Positions 1-7,757 are shown, counted from the first letter of the stretch. The stretch: DNA of 11,967 nt from an uncultured Prevotellaceae bacterium (GCA_937892085.1 CALAVD010000356.1:1-11967), one strand, 5' to 3'. The notes: a model not told the origin generated them from the sequence alone. Translations and numbers: made by a program.

Positions 1-672
1 GCAGAGTTCGCCGCCATACATCAGCACCTGTCCCCAGGTGGCTTCGATGGCATGGCGCACCGCCTCTGTCGAGGCACGGGTGATGCCCTGATAGCGCTGG
101 CAGTGGTCGTCGGCGCACACGTCGAAGTTCACATGGTCGTCACGGTCCCACCATTTAATCTCCTCGTCGTCGCTGCTCGTCTCAAACTCCTGATGCAGCC
201 CCGGGTCGTGGTCGAGGGCCTCATTGTTGTCCTTGTGGATTTGCGCTAATAGCCAGCTGCGCGAAATCACGGCGTGAGCCTTGAGGAGCTCCAGTGAGGC
301 GTTGGCGCTCATCTCGCTCGAAATCACGCTCAGCAGGTATTCCTCCACCGATAGGATGTTGATAGTGGTGATTTTGTCGTTCTCGACGATTAGGTGTAGA
401 GCGCCCCGGAACGTCTGGTTCTCCTTACGTCGCCAGTGAAAACTCACACCGATAGTCACATTCTCGAGAGTGAACGAGTCGCTATCTACATTGATAGGCT
501 CGAATAGCAGGTCGCGGTATTTCTTGCCGTTCCACATTACCATGCCATCGACGCACTGCGCCAGCTGATTGCCGGTGACCTTCTCGCCGTCGGCACGATA
601 GTCGCCGTTGAGTTCAAACTCAACCATGGGCTCGTTCATGATGCCCACTCTCACTTGAGGAACTTGTGCCAT
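1..672 (-). CDS. SpoIID/LytB-domain protein, C-terminus cut by window edge
   Basis: The first 224 residues are visible; the reading frame is open to base 1, so the gene continues beyond the window. Residues about 105-145 carry the SpoIID/LytB signature: VEEYLLSVISSEMSANAS followed by LLKAHAVISRSW. By family comparison, Glu120 in SSEM sits where the catalytic glutamate of SpoIID lytic transglycosylases lies. A second family block, FDVCADDHCQRYQG, is at 183-196. Characterised SpoIID cleaves denuded peptidoglycan glycan strands, and LytB enhances an amidase. The start is fixed closely by an in-frame TAA nine bases upstream of the ATG. The N-terminus (MAQVPQVRVGIMNEP) is not a signal peptide, so the protein looks cytoplasmic, which is odd for a peptidoglycan lyase. 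It lies 13 bases after the DUF4922 gene and is the last visible gene of the operon. The family call is firm; substrate and location are not known. Confidence 0.88.
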   Translation of the reverse strand, partial: MAQVPQVRVGIMNEPMVEFELNGDYRADGEKVTGNQLAQCVDGMVMWNGKKYRDLLFEPINVDSDSFTLENVTIGVSFHWRRKENQTFRGALHLIVENDKITTINILSVEEYLLSVISSEMSANASLELLKAHAVISRSWLLAQIHKDNNEALDHDPGLHQEFETSSDDEEIKWWDRDDHVNFDVCADDHCQRYQGITRASTEAVRHAIEATWGQVLMYGGELC

Positions 673-685
673 AGTCTGTTATTGT

Positions 686-1639
686 TTAGGTATGATACTT
701 TTCATATAGTTTGTCTGAAATTACCTCAAAGTCTTCGGGCGATATGCACACATCCATGAGGATGAGTCGCACATCGTGAAGGGTGAGGGTGTTGTAGTCT
801 TCTTCTCGCGCTATTGCCCAAAGTCCGCCAAGATCGACCGATGCAGGACTTAGCACAAACTGATCCTCGCCAGTGCCATAGCATGCCGGGCGATGCTTGC
901 GCCGTGGAAAGACAGTGATGTGCCAAGAGTTGCCTTCATGCCAGCAGAGCAAATTAATCATGGGTTCGTCATGCCCCTCTTTCACTGGCAAAACGTCAAT
1001 TAAGTCGTTGAACCATTGCTCTCCTTGCTCGATGTCGAGTGTCTCGATTTGGAAAACTGGTCTGCTCAAGCTGGTGACAGAGCCAAACATCCCGTTGCTG
1101 TTAGCGTCAAGCAGATTTATCGTGGCTCCAGCAAGTTCACTGCAGATGGGTAGCTCCTGGCATATCCCGGCTTGAAAATGAGCATGGTCGGGAGCCGATG
1201 CTCCACTGCGTGGACCATTGTAGAACACGACATAGCCATTGAGGTCTTTGGCCAGGCGCATCATGTGGGCAATGCTGCCGCCCATGCGCTGTGGCGTGTG
1301 CTCCACAGTAGATATGGTGAGATGACGCGAGAAAATGGGATAGGGATTCACCTGGATCTTGTAAAGTTTGTCCCATACCACAGACTCTTGTTGCTGAGGT
1401 TGGTTGTCGCTGCACAAGAAGCAAGGACGAGCTTTGAGCGAGGCGGCATCTATCTTTGCCGACGACGACCTCAGTCGCTTAGGATTGTATTGCAAGACTA
1501 TGCGCGACTTATCAAGGCTGTTTTCAAGAATCACTTCACGATACCGCGCCTCATCGAGTGCGGCATAGTTGTCTCGCACCAGTTGCCATTCACGCAACTG
1601 CTGCTCAATAAGTTTATCTATTTGTTCAATCAGCAACAT
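686..1639 (-). CDS. DUF4922-type HIT/GalT-superfamily protein
   Basis: A 317-residue protein resembling the Bacteroidota DUF4922 family, with features of galactose-1-phosphate uridylyltransferase and Ap4A phosphorylase (HIT superfamily). Visible features are a Cys pair in RPCFLC (Cys73, Cys76), a strand NPYPIFSRHLTI, and the block YNGPRSGASAPDHAHFQAG, which holds His152-X-His154-X-Gln156. In this superfamily that motif carries the nucleotidylated histidine, so a nucleotidyl-transfer or nucleotide-phosphorolysis reaction is plausible; the substrate is unknown. There is no signal peptide. I chose the ATG at 1639: it overlaps the upstream stop by 10 bases, has an AAGAGGA sequence 10 bases before it, and begins at the amphipathic helix LLIEQIDKLIEQQLREWQ. 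An in-frame ATG at 1687 would add 16 residues (MGTHGTHRNEQEELLR) and make a 58-base overlap. The DUF number is from memory of the family; the HIT-like motif is seen directly. Confidence 0.85.
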   Translation of the reverse strand: MLLIEQIDKLIEQQLREWQLVRDNYAALDEARYREVILENSLDKSRIVLQYNPKRLRSSSAKIDAASLKARPCFLCSDNQPQQQESVVWDKLYKIQVNPYPIFSRHLTISTVEHTPQRMGGSIAHMMRLAKDLNGYVVFYNGPRSGASAPDHAHFQAGICQELPICSELAGATINLLDANSNGMFGSVTSLSRPVFQIETLDIEQGEQWFNDLIDVLPVKEGHDEPMINLLCWHEGNSWHITVFPRRKHRPACYGTGEDQFVLSPASVDLGGLWAIAREEDYNTLTLHDVRLILMDVCISPEDFEVISDKLYEKYHT

Positions 1640-3132
1640 CCGCAGCAGTTCCTCTTGTTCATTGCGATGCGTGCCATGAGTTCCCATGTGCGCATGCGGT
1701 CTTTGTAGAGGTTGTTATTGTTCATCTTCACCACGTCGGCGTTGGCGTCGCTGTTGTCGTCCCAGCGGCGGCACAGGTAAACTGGCTCATAGACGCGTCC
1801 AATCTGGTAGGTGCGCGAGATGTTCAATCCCAGAGCGTAGTCCTCGCCGTAGCTGGTGTTAGGCAGCATCACCTCACGCAGCACGGGAGTGTAGAAAGCG
1901 CGTGGTGCGCCCAGCCCGTTGATGCGCAGTGCATTGTTGCGTCCGTTCTCGGGAGTCCACTCCTTGTGGTCAATTACGCCGGGAGGGATTGGGTTGCAGT
2001 TGATGTCGGTCATCAGGTAGGTGCCCACCACCATAGCCACGTTCTGCTCATAGAAGGCGTTGACCATAGTTTGCAGGGTGTTCTCGTCCTTGTATATGTC
2101 GTCGCTGTCGAGTTGCACGATGAATTTGCCGGCTTTCTCGTGGTGGGCGGCGAGGTTCCAGTAACCGCCAATGCCCATGTCGTAATAGTCGGCGATGATG
2201 TGAATGAGGCGTGGGTCGTCGTACTCGGCGATAGCCTCGCGAGTGCCGTCGGTCGAGAAGTTGTCAACAACCATGAGGTTGAACTTAAAGTTTGTCTTCT
2301 GCTTCAGCACGCTGTCGATGGCATCGCGAATGGTGCGGATGCGGTTGCGCACGGGAATCATCACCGTTGCCTCCACCTCGAAGTTGTCTTCGCTGAACTC
2401 AATGTGCTTGAAGTTGGGCACTTCCTTGCCATCAATCACCTTAACTGGAGGCAAGTATCCGTCAATCTCTTTCAGGTGCTCGGTGCATGCTGCTTCCATC
2501 TCGATTTGGCGACCGCGGTTGCGAGGGTCAACGTAGTCGAAAATCTTCTCGCCACTCTTGCGGGTGTCGAGCTCCACATCGCTGTAAAGGAACTCGTTGA
2601 TGTGAGTTATGAGGCAGCGTTGAGAGAGCTTGAGGCGCAGGTCGTAGAGACCGGCGAACTCGTAGGTCGCCTTCATTGCCTCAGCAGCTTTCTTGAAGCA
2701 CTCGGCGCAGAATACGAGCACTGAGCCAAAGTCGAAGTCATCGCGTAGCGAGCCAATCTGATAGTCGATAACTGGAGTCTTAACAGCACCCTTATCGGTC
2801 ACGTTGTAGTGATCAGCATAAACCATGCCGCTATCGGTATCGGCAAGTATCTTCACAAAACGCTCGATAGCGAAAGGCGCGAACTTCAGAGTCACATACT
2901 TGGTGTAAAGCATTGTCACACAAGCGTCGCTATGCTCGGCGATAGCTTTCATAGTTGCAGTTGAAGTGAGATTGTCGATTTTAATCATCTCACAGCCATC
3001 GATGGTGCCTTGAGCCTCCTCATTGGCAAGCAAATAGATTTTGTTTACTAATGAATTGGCCTTCAAGCCATCAACAGTCGCCTGTGCCTGCTCGGCGTTG
3101 GCAAAAGGGATAAAGCAATTAATTTTTGTCAT
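1630..3132 (-). CDS. Family 2 glycosyltransferase, two-domain (GT-A-like half plus GT2)
   Basis: A 500-residue protein. Residues about 253-460 form a GT2 catalytic domain: VMIPVRNRIRTI at the nucleotide-binding strand, VVDNFSTDGT at 288-297, the metal-binding DSD at 342-344 in QLDSDDIY, and GEDYALG at 429-435, where GT2 enzymes often carry the catalytic acid. Residues 1-230 resemble a degenerate second GT-A unit (MVYADHYN at 103-110, GSLRDDFDFG at 127-136) without a clear DxD motif, so this half probably does not catalyse. The enzyme would transfer a sugar from a nucleotide donor; donor and acceptor are unknown. No signal peptide or membrane helix is visible, so it is probably cytoplasmic. 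It is a paralogue of the next gene upstream, 24 bases away, and overlaps the DUF4922 start by 10 bases. Its last residues, NCCGCC, are absent from the paralogue (which ends LNKNK) and are encoded by the sequence that also holds the next gene's start region. Confidence 0.88.
   Translation of the reverse strand: MTKINCFIPFANAEQAQATVDGLKANSLVNKIYLLANEEAQGTIDGCEMIKIDNLTSTATMKAIAEHSDACVTMLYTKYVTLKFAPFAIERFVKILADTDSGMVYADHYNVTDKGAVKTPVIDYQIGSLRDDFDFGSVLVFCAECFKKAAEAMKATYEFAGLYDLRLKLSQRCLITHINEFLYSDVELDTRKSGEKIFDYVDPRNRGRQIEMEAACTEHLKEIDGYLPPVKVIDGKEVPNFKHIEFSEDNFEVEATVMIPVRNRIRTIRDAIDSVLKQKTNFKFNLMVVDNFSTDGTREAIAEYDDPRLIHIIADYYDMGIGGYWNLAAHHEKAGKFIVQLDSDDIYKDENTLQTMVNAFYEQNVAMVVGTYLMTDINCNPIPPGVIDHKEWTPENGRNNALRINGLGAPRAFYTPVLREVMLPNTSYGEDYALGLNISRTYQIGRVYEPVYLCRRWDDNSDANADVVKMNNNNLYKDRMRTWELMARIAMNKRNCCGCC
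1650..1656 (-). promoter_or_regulatory. Shine-Dalgarno-like site inside the end of the upstream gene
   Basis: Read on the minus strand, AAGAGGA lies 10 bases before the ATG at 1639, within the last codons of the glycosyltransferase gene. The other starts in this window have A-rich leaders and no such site. It supports the 1639 start and suggests translational coupling through the ATGTTGCTGA overlap. In Bacteroidota such sites contribute weakly to initiation, so this is suggestive only. Confidence 0.35.
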
Positions 3133-3156
3133 TTTTTTGATGATTTTATGTTGTGG

Positions 3157-4587
3157 TTATTTGTTCTTGTTCAAAGCTATGCGCGCTTGCAATTCCCATG
3201 TGCGCAAGCGGTCTTTATAGAGGTTGTTGGCGTTTTCCTGCTCGATGGAGAGATGGGGGTCGGTGTTGTCGTCGCCACGGCGTGCGAGTGTCATCACGTC
3301 CCACACACGTCCCACGCGGTAGTAACGCGAAATCATCAACCCCATGCCATAGTCTTCGCCATAGCTGCTGCATGGCAGGCACGTCTCACGATAGATGGGG
3401 GTGAAAAAGGCGCGCGGACCGCCAATGCCGTTAACACGCAACAGATTGTTGCGCCCGTTCTCATGGGTCCACTCACGGTGCGCGATAACGCCTGGAGCCA
3501 CTTCTTGCAGGTCATTGTTCACCACCTTATATGTGCCCACAACCATTGCTGCGTTCTCTTTATAGAATTTGGAAATCATGGTTTCAAGCGCATAGTTCGT
3601 GGCAAAAAGGTCGTCGCTGTCGAGACCTATGGCAAAGCGGCCACACCTCTCGTCGTAGATACCGAGGTTCCAGCATCCGCCAATTCCCAAGTCGTGCCGT
3701 TGGGGAATGATGTGAACAAGACGTGGGTCACTTGCAAAGGATTCAATAACCTCAGTAGTTCCGTCGGTAGAGTGGTTGTCGATAACGATAAGGTTGAACT
3801 TGAACGGAGTTTCTTGCGTTAGTACACTATTTATTGCGTCGCCAATCACCTTAGCCCTGTTGAGCACAGGAATTATTACCGAGCATTCAACAGGAAATAC
3901 GCCTTGTTTCAAGTCCACGTCGTTATATTGCTCGGGTGGGAGATAAGCGCCCACTTTCTTCAGGTGCCAAGTGCATACTTTCTCCATTTCTTCCTGTTTT
4001 TCGGCTTCGCTATCTCGCTGGTAGTCAAAGATTCGTTGACCGCTGCTGCGCAGGTCGATTATGTCGCATGTGTAGAGATATTCAGGAATACGCACAATTT
4101 TGCCAATGCGCGACAACGCAAGTCGCACAGCATAGAAACCAGCATATTTTAGTTTTTCAAAATCATGCTCAATCTCCATGCATGCTTTAATTAAATAATT
4201 GCAATTTATCATTACTACAGGCCCAAAGTCAAAATCATCACGCAATGAGCCTTCCTGGCAGTCAATAACTGGATGCTTGGCAAGCGAGCCATCGGACATG
4301 CGGTTAAAATGGTCGCAATAGACCATGGCCGCATTTGTGTCTTCGGCAACCTTAATCATGCGACGCAATGCCATGTGCCCCATTTCTATGTGAACGGGGT
4401 TCAATATGTATATGCCATAGATTGAGTTATCACCACAATGGAAGGCTTTATAGCTATGCAGCCATGACATGTCATCATATCGCTGAGGCTCGAACTCAAA
4501 ATGAGTCCCGAGCGATAAGTCACCGTTGCATGTGGTGATGGTGAATCCGCGATGGGTGATGAATGGTATTCGTGATGAATCGTCCAT
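3157..4587 (-). CDS. Family 2 glycosyltransferase, paralogue of the neighbouring gene
   Basis: A 476-residue protein with the same layout as its neighbour. A GT-A-like N-terminal half has MVYCDHFN at 88-95 and GSLRDDFDFG at 113-122. A GT2 domain spans about 233-440, with VIIPVLNRAKVIGDAI, VIDNHSTDGT at 268-277, DSD at 323-325 in GLDSDDLF, and SYGEDYGMG at 408-416. Long stretches match the neighbour, including EWTxENGRNN, NLYKDRxRTWELxARIA and a YLPP linker, so the pair arose by tandem duplication. The first 60 residues diverge most from the neighbour. No signal peptide or membrane segment is seen. The start at 4587 is the first ATG after the upstream stop, 29 bases away. Sugar donor and acceptor cannot be read from sequence; differences in the N-terminal half and around the active site suggest the two enzymes may add different sugars or act in sequence. 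Confidence 0.88.
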   Translation of the reverse strand: MDDSSRIPFITHRGFTITTCNGDLSLGTHFEFEPQRYDDMSWLHSYKAFHCGDNSIYGIYILNPVHIEMGHMALRRMIKVAEDTNAAMVYCDHFNRMSDGSLAKHPVIDCQEGSLRDDFDFGPVVMINCNYLIKACMEIEHDFEKLKYAGFYAVRLALSRIGKIVRIPEYLYTCDIIDLRSSGQRIFDYQRDSEAEKQEEMEKVCTWHLKKVGAYLPPEQYNDVDLKQGVFPVECSVIIPVLNRAKVIGDAINSVLTQETPFKFNLIVIDNHSTDGTTEVIESFASDPRLVHIIPQRHDLGIGGCWNLGIYDERCGRFAIGLDSDDLFATNYALETMISKFYKENAAMVVGTYKVVNNDLQEVAPGVIAHREWTHENGRNNLLRVNGIGGPRAFFTPIYRETCLPCSSYGEDYGMGLMISRYYRVGRVWDVMTLARRGDDNTDPHLSIEQENANNLYKDRLRTWELQARIALNKNK

Positions 4588-4616
4588 TGTGGATGATCTG
4601 GATTAAACGGCAGTTT

Positions 4617-7600
4617 TTATTTGTTCTCAAAGAAGTTGAGCACTCGTCTCATGAACTCGTTGCGCTCGGTGTCGCTCTTGATGGTCTCGAAGGGGAAGCC
4701 TACAACTACTGTTTTGTAACCGTAGCGGTCAGAGGCGATGCCGGCAGGGATGTTGTTCTCCTTGTAGCGCAAAATAGTGGCGCCACGGTCATCGCTCGCC
4801 TTGATGGCGTCGGGCGATTCCACTGCATAGAAGTCGCTGTTGAGGGTGTTGTGGAATTGAAGGTTGCTCATGCCGTCGCTCAACTTGAGGGGGCTTGGCA
4901 CGCTATAAGCCTCGCCCTTGAGAGTGGCTCTGCCATCCACCCAGGTGTAGCCCATCACATTTTTTGCAAAGTTCATCTCGTTTTGTGCCGGGTTGTCCTT
5001 GTCCCAGATGTCGCTGGCTACGTAGGCACCAGTCATGAACACGTTGCCACCGTTGCGTGTGTAGTCGGTGATGGCGTTCATCAGTCCGCTTGTGAGTGCT
5101 TTGTATCGCGAAGGTTTCGCTCCACGTCCAGTAGAAGTCTCCTTCTGTTTGCCCATGATGACGTCGATTGCGCGGTAGTCAGTTAAATTCACATTTCCAT
5201 CTTCCACTGCCTTGACGCTTGTAGAGACAAAAGAGTATCCTGCCTGCATGATTGCTTTGCCGTGTAGCGAGGGGTAGTTGAATGTGTTACCAGCGATGTT
5301 TTGGGTCTCGTGGTTGCTGCGACTGGCGCCAAAGCCTGGTGCATCGTCGTCGCGCCAGGGCAGGTGGCGCCGGAACTCAAACTGCGATCCCAGGTAGTTG
5401 ATTTGCTCCATATAGGGTACTCCATGATCTTTGTCGTCGTAGAAGCCTGCCATCTTGCCGCTGTCGAACCAGTCGGGGGCGCTGATGCGTGTGAAGTCAT
5501 TGACCACCATCACAGTGCCCTTGCTGCCGGGGGCGATGCCTAAAGACAGAGTCTCGCTTGGGAAGCTTCGTCCACCTTCGTTCATGGCTACAATCTTGTA
5601 GCTGTGTATCTCGTTGTCGGTGATGTGAACAGAGTAGTGAGGCTCGTCAACGATTTCTATCTCTTTGAAACCGTTGTCGCCAACCTGCTCGAGGACAATA
5701 TATTGCTTTGCCACGGCGCTCGAGCACAGAGGGTCGGGGGTGGGCTCCCAGTTGAGCATATATAGCGACTCGCTCACCTTGTTGATGGCGAAGGCGCTCA
5801 CTGGCAATGGCTGGATGACGCACTCGCGGTGGTCGCGCTTGGCGATGAACTTGGCGATGCCCTTGTAGATGGCGCGGCTCACATCGAAACGGAATTGTGG
5901 GTCTAAGCCATATTTCATGTCGGCGAAGTTCTGGTGCGAGAGCAGCTCCATGAGCAGAGCTGGTACCTCTGGCACTCGAGCCTCATAGTAGCTCTTGTCC
6001 CACATGCCGCGACGGGTCCAGTTAGGCTCGTACTTGGCACGGATGTCGTTAACGACCTCGGTAGAGACGATGTCGGCAAACTGTCGTGAGAGTTCACGTG
6101 GTGTGCCGTTCTCATATTTTCCGAATTTTTTGCCGTTCTTGGTGGTGCAGTATATCAAGAGTGTGCCAATGATGTCGTCGTTTTGAGTGGTGCCAGCATC
6201 GGTGTGCAGGCAGAACGACACGTCGACGGGCACTTTCAATCCTGGCTTGCCAGGGAGCACGTCGCTGCCTCCGGCGAGCCAGTTCACCCACTCGCCACGG
6301 CTGCGGTAGTCATCCACATAGTCGTTGATGCCTGTGCTGGTGGAATATACCTCGTGGGGAAATCCCGACCATTGCAAGAAGTAGCGTGAGCCCAGATGGA
6401 ACCAGGGATGGTCTCCACTTCCCACATACTGGTAGTCGATACCTTCCTTGCCCAGATATTTCGTGTCTTGGTTCTTCTCGGCGATTGCTCTGTTTTCGGG
6501 TGTGGGTAATGCCACACGTCGCACGATGTTGCCCTTGCCGCCCCCCACCTTGATGGCGTCGGCGGTAATGACTGCTTTCTTGTCGCTGCTGTGGTTGCTT
6601 AGTGTCACCACATTTTTGTTGATGCCCTTGGCGAGTTCGAAGGAGCCGAGATAAACCCACACGCCGCCTGCCATGCTCTGGTCAACCTTGAACTGCTGGC
6701 TGCCGCCCATTGAGTTGATAGTGTAGATTGCATCATGGGCGCTGTTAGGAAGCGACTTGTAGCTCACATAAATGGCGTAGGTGCCAGCTTCGGGCATGTT
6801 TACGTCCCATGCAGCAGTCGCTTCTTTCTTCTTGTCTTTCTCGGCATCTATCATGCGGTAGGTGCCTTCTTCGAAGGGGTTCTCGAAGTCTTTATACTCG
6901 TTGTGGGCGTAGGCAAAGCCATTGCCGTCGCCGTTTTTCCACTTCTTGCTGCCATTGGTTTCGTGATAACCATTCTGTGCGTTGCCGCCGTCGTTATCTA
7001 CTACCGCTCCAAAGTTGTGAGTGTCGCGCTCGCGAGCGTCCCACACATAGGCTCCGGCATTCTCGAGCATAGGCATGATAAATGGAATCATGTAGCTGTG
7101 AGTGTACATGTCTTCCACGGTCTGGAACATGCGTGCGCGTTGCCATTCCCAGCGGTTGAGGTAGGGCTCGAAATACCAGCCGTGGCTGGGCCACACAGCC
7201 ACTATGTTGCCGCTAAGACCTTTCTTGTAGTGACGGCTCTCATCGACTGGTGTGACAAATGCGGCGTGCTTGCGCTTGTAGGAGTTGTCAAACTCCACGA
7301 AATAGTTCTCGATGTCGTTGCCGTCGATGCTTATTGCCACCTTGTGGTCGCGGTATAGTTCGCCAAGAGTTGCGGCAATGTCGGCTTTCAGGCTATTGAC
7401 GCTCTCCTTGGTGAACGGCACGTCGCCGAAGTTCTCGCTGAGGTCGATTTTGATTGAGTCGTCAACAATGTCGATGTATTTTACTTTCAACTCTCCAATC
7501 CCCATGTGCTCGGGCTTGATGGCCGATATGATTTGTTGAACCTTATAGGTCTCGTCTTGTGTTAAAGTTTGCCCTTTTATTGCCATTGATGACAAAATAA

Positions 7601-7643
7601 AGGCTGAAAATGCAAAAAATAAAAATTTCTTATTATTAACCAT
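4617..7643 (-). CDS. Exported amidase-like protein with golvesin-type insert and FnIII domain ('xanthan lyase'-type annotation)
   Basis: A 1008-residue protein with a Sec signal peptide (MVNNKKFLFFAFSAFILSSMA, cleavage near residue 24). After a 120-residue N-terminal region comes an Amidase_3-type zinc hydrolase: strand NIVAVWPSHG (His154), helix start NRWEWQRARM (Glu166), and ENAGAYVWDARERD at 194-207, typical of this fold. The fold then breaks for about 250 residues that include a beta-rich golvesin C-terminal-like domain (about 275-368, AAWDVNMPEAGTYAIYVSYK). It resumes with VSFCLHTDAG (His480) and VPALLMELLSHQN (Glu566). These four residues fit the zinc ligands and catalytic Glu of N-acetylmuramoyl-L-alanine amidases. 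A fibronectin III-like domain lies at about 612-703, and residues 708-1008 look like an alpha/beta, GATase-like domain (DYRAIDVIMGKQ, ITDYTRNGGNVFMTGAY). Database names for relatives often say xanthan lyase, which the visible motifs do not support. First gene of the operon; likely periplasmic or surface. Confidence 0.82.
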   Translation of the reverse strand: MVNNKKFLFFAFSAFILSSMAIKGQTLTQDETYKVQQIISAIKPEHMGIGELKVKYIDIVDDSIKIDLSENFGDVPFTKESVNSLKADIAATLGELYRDHKVAISIDGNDIENYFVEFDNSYKRKHAAFVTPVDESRHYKKGLSGNIVAVWPSHGWYFEPYLNRWEWQRARMFQTVEDMYTHSYMIPFIMPMLENAGAYVWDARERDTHNFGAVVDNDGGNAQNGYHETNGSKKWKNGDGNGFAYAHNEYKDFENPFEEGTYRMIDAEKDKKKEATAAWDVNMPEAGTYAIYVSYKSLPNSAHDAIYTINSMGGSQQFKVDQSMAGGVWVYLGSFELAKGINKNVVTLSNHSSDKKAVITADAIKVGGGKGNIVRRVALPTPENRAIAEKNQDTKYLGKEGIDYQYVGSGDHPWFHLGSRYFLQWSGFPHEVYSTSTGINDYVDDYRSRGEWVNWLAGGSDVLPGKPGLKVPVDVSFCLHTDAGTTQNDDIIGTLLIYCTTKNGKKFGKYENGTPRELSRQFADIVSTEVVNDIRAKYEPNWTRRGMWDKSYYEARVPEVPALLMELLSHQNFADMKYGLDPQFRFDVSRAIYKGIAKFIAKRDHRECVIQPLPVSAFAINKVSESLYMLNWEPTPDPLCSSAVAKQYIVLEQVGDNGFKEIEIVDEPHYSVHITDNEIHSYKIVAMNEGGRSFPSETLSLGIAPGSKGTVMVVNDFTRISAPDWFDSGKMAGFYDDKDHGVPYMEQINYLGSQFEFRRHLPWRDDDAPGFGASRSNHETQNIAGNTFNYPSLHGKAIMQAGYSFVSTSVKAVEDGNVNLTDYRAIDVIMGKQKETSTGRGAKPSRYKALTSGLMNAITDYTRNGGNVFMTGAYVASDIWDKDNPAQNEMNFAKNVMGYTWVDGRATLKGEAYSVPSPLKLSDGMSNLQFHNTLNSDFYAVESPDAIKASDDRGATILRYKENNIPAGIASDRYGYKTVVVGFPFETIKSDTERNEFMRRVLNFFENK

Positions 7644-7672
7644 ATTTCTGTAATGTTTTCAACTTTAGATTA

Positions 7673-7680
7673 CAAAAATA
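7673..7680 (-). promoter_or_regulatory. Likely -7 box of the five-gene operon
   Basis: Minus-strand TATTTTTG matches the Bacteroidota -7 consensus TAnnTTTG and lies 29 bases before the start at 7643, giving a short leader. A TTG at 7704-7706 could serve as the -33 element, though the 23-base spacing is slightly long. The surroundings are very A/T rich, so chance matches are easy. Confidence 0.45.
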
Positions 7681-7734
7681 CAACAAACATTTCGAATAAA
7701 AAACAAAAAAAATGTTCATTTTTCATAAAAGCAT

Positions 7735-7757
7735 TTTATTTATAGATTATAAATAAA
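7735..7757. repeat. Perfect A/T dyad upstream of the operon promoter
   Basis: TTTATTTATA, spacer GAT, TATAAATAAA: two 10-base arms that are exact reverse complements. It lies about 55 bases upstream of the proposed -7 box, where a regulator or an upstream element could bind. No regulator gene is in the window. Low complexity makes a chance origin quite possible. Confidence 0.5.

Noticed and set aside
52..249. Plus-strand 65-codon open frame at the left edge
   Set aside because: The minus-strand frame across the same bases encodes conserved SpoIID sequence and is open for the whole 672 bases.
1966..2724. Plus-strand open frame of 252 codons
   Set aside because: It lies wholly inside the glycosyltransferase gene on the other strand, its translation shows no domain, and the minus-strand frame has clear GT2 motifs.
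3148..3822. Plus-strand open frame of 224 codons
   Set aside because: Antisense to the second glycosyltransferase; its translation has no recognisable motif and merely mirrors the coding strand's codon pattern.
4563..5186. Plus-strand open frame of 207 codons, valine-rich
   Set aside because: Antisense to the end of the 1008-residue gene; its Val/Ala/His-rich composition is typical of reverse-strand reading of a real gene.
6735..7358. Plus-strand open frame with hydrophobic runs resembling a membrane protein
   Set aside because: It is the complement of the golvesin and amidase coding region; the hydrophobic runs come from reading Asp, Asn and Tyr codons in reverse.
4617..7643. Xanthan lyase function
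   Set aside because: The visible catalytic pattern (His154, Glu166, His480, Glu566) fits a zinc amidase; I see no polysaccharide-lyase catalytic block.
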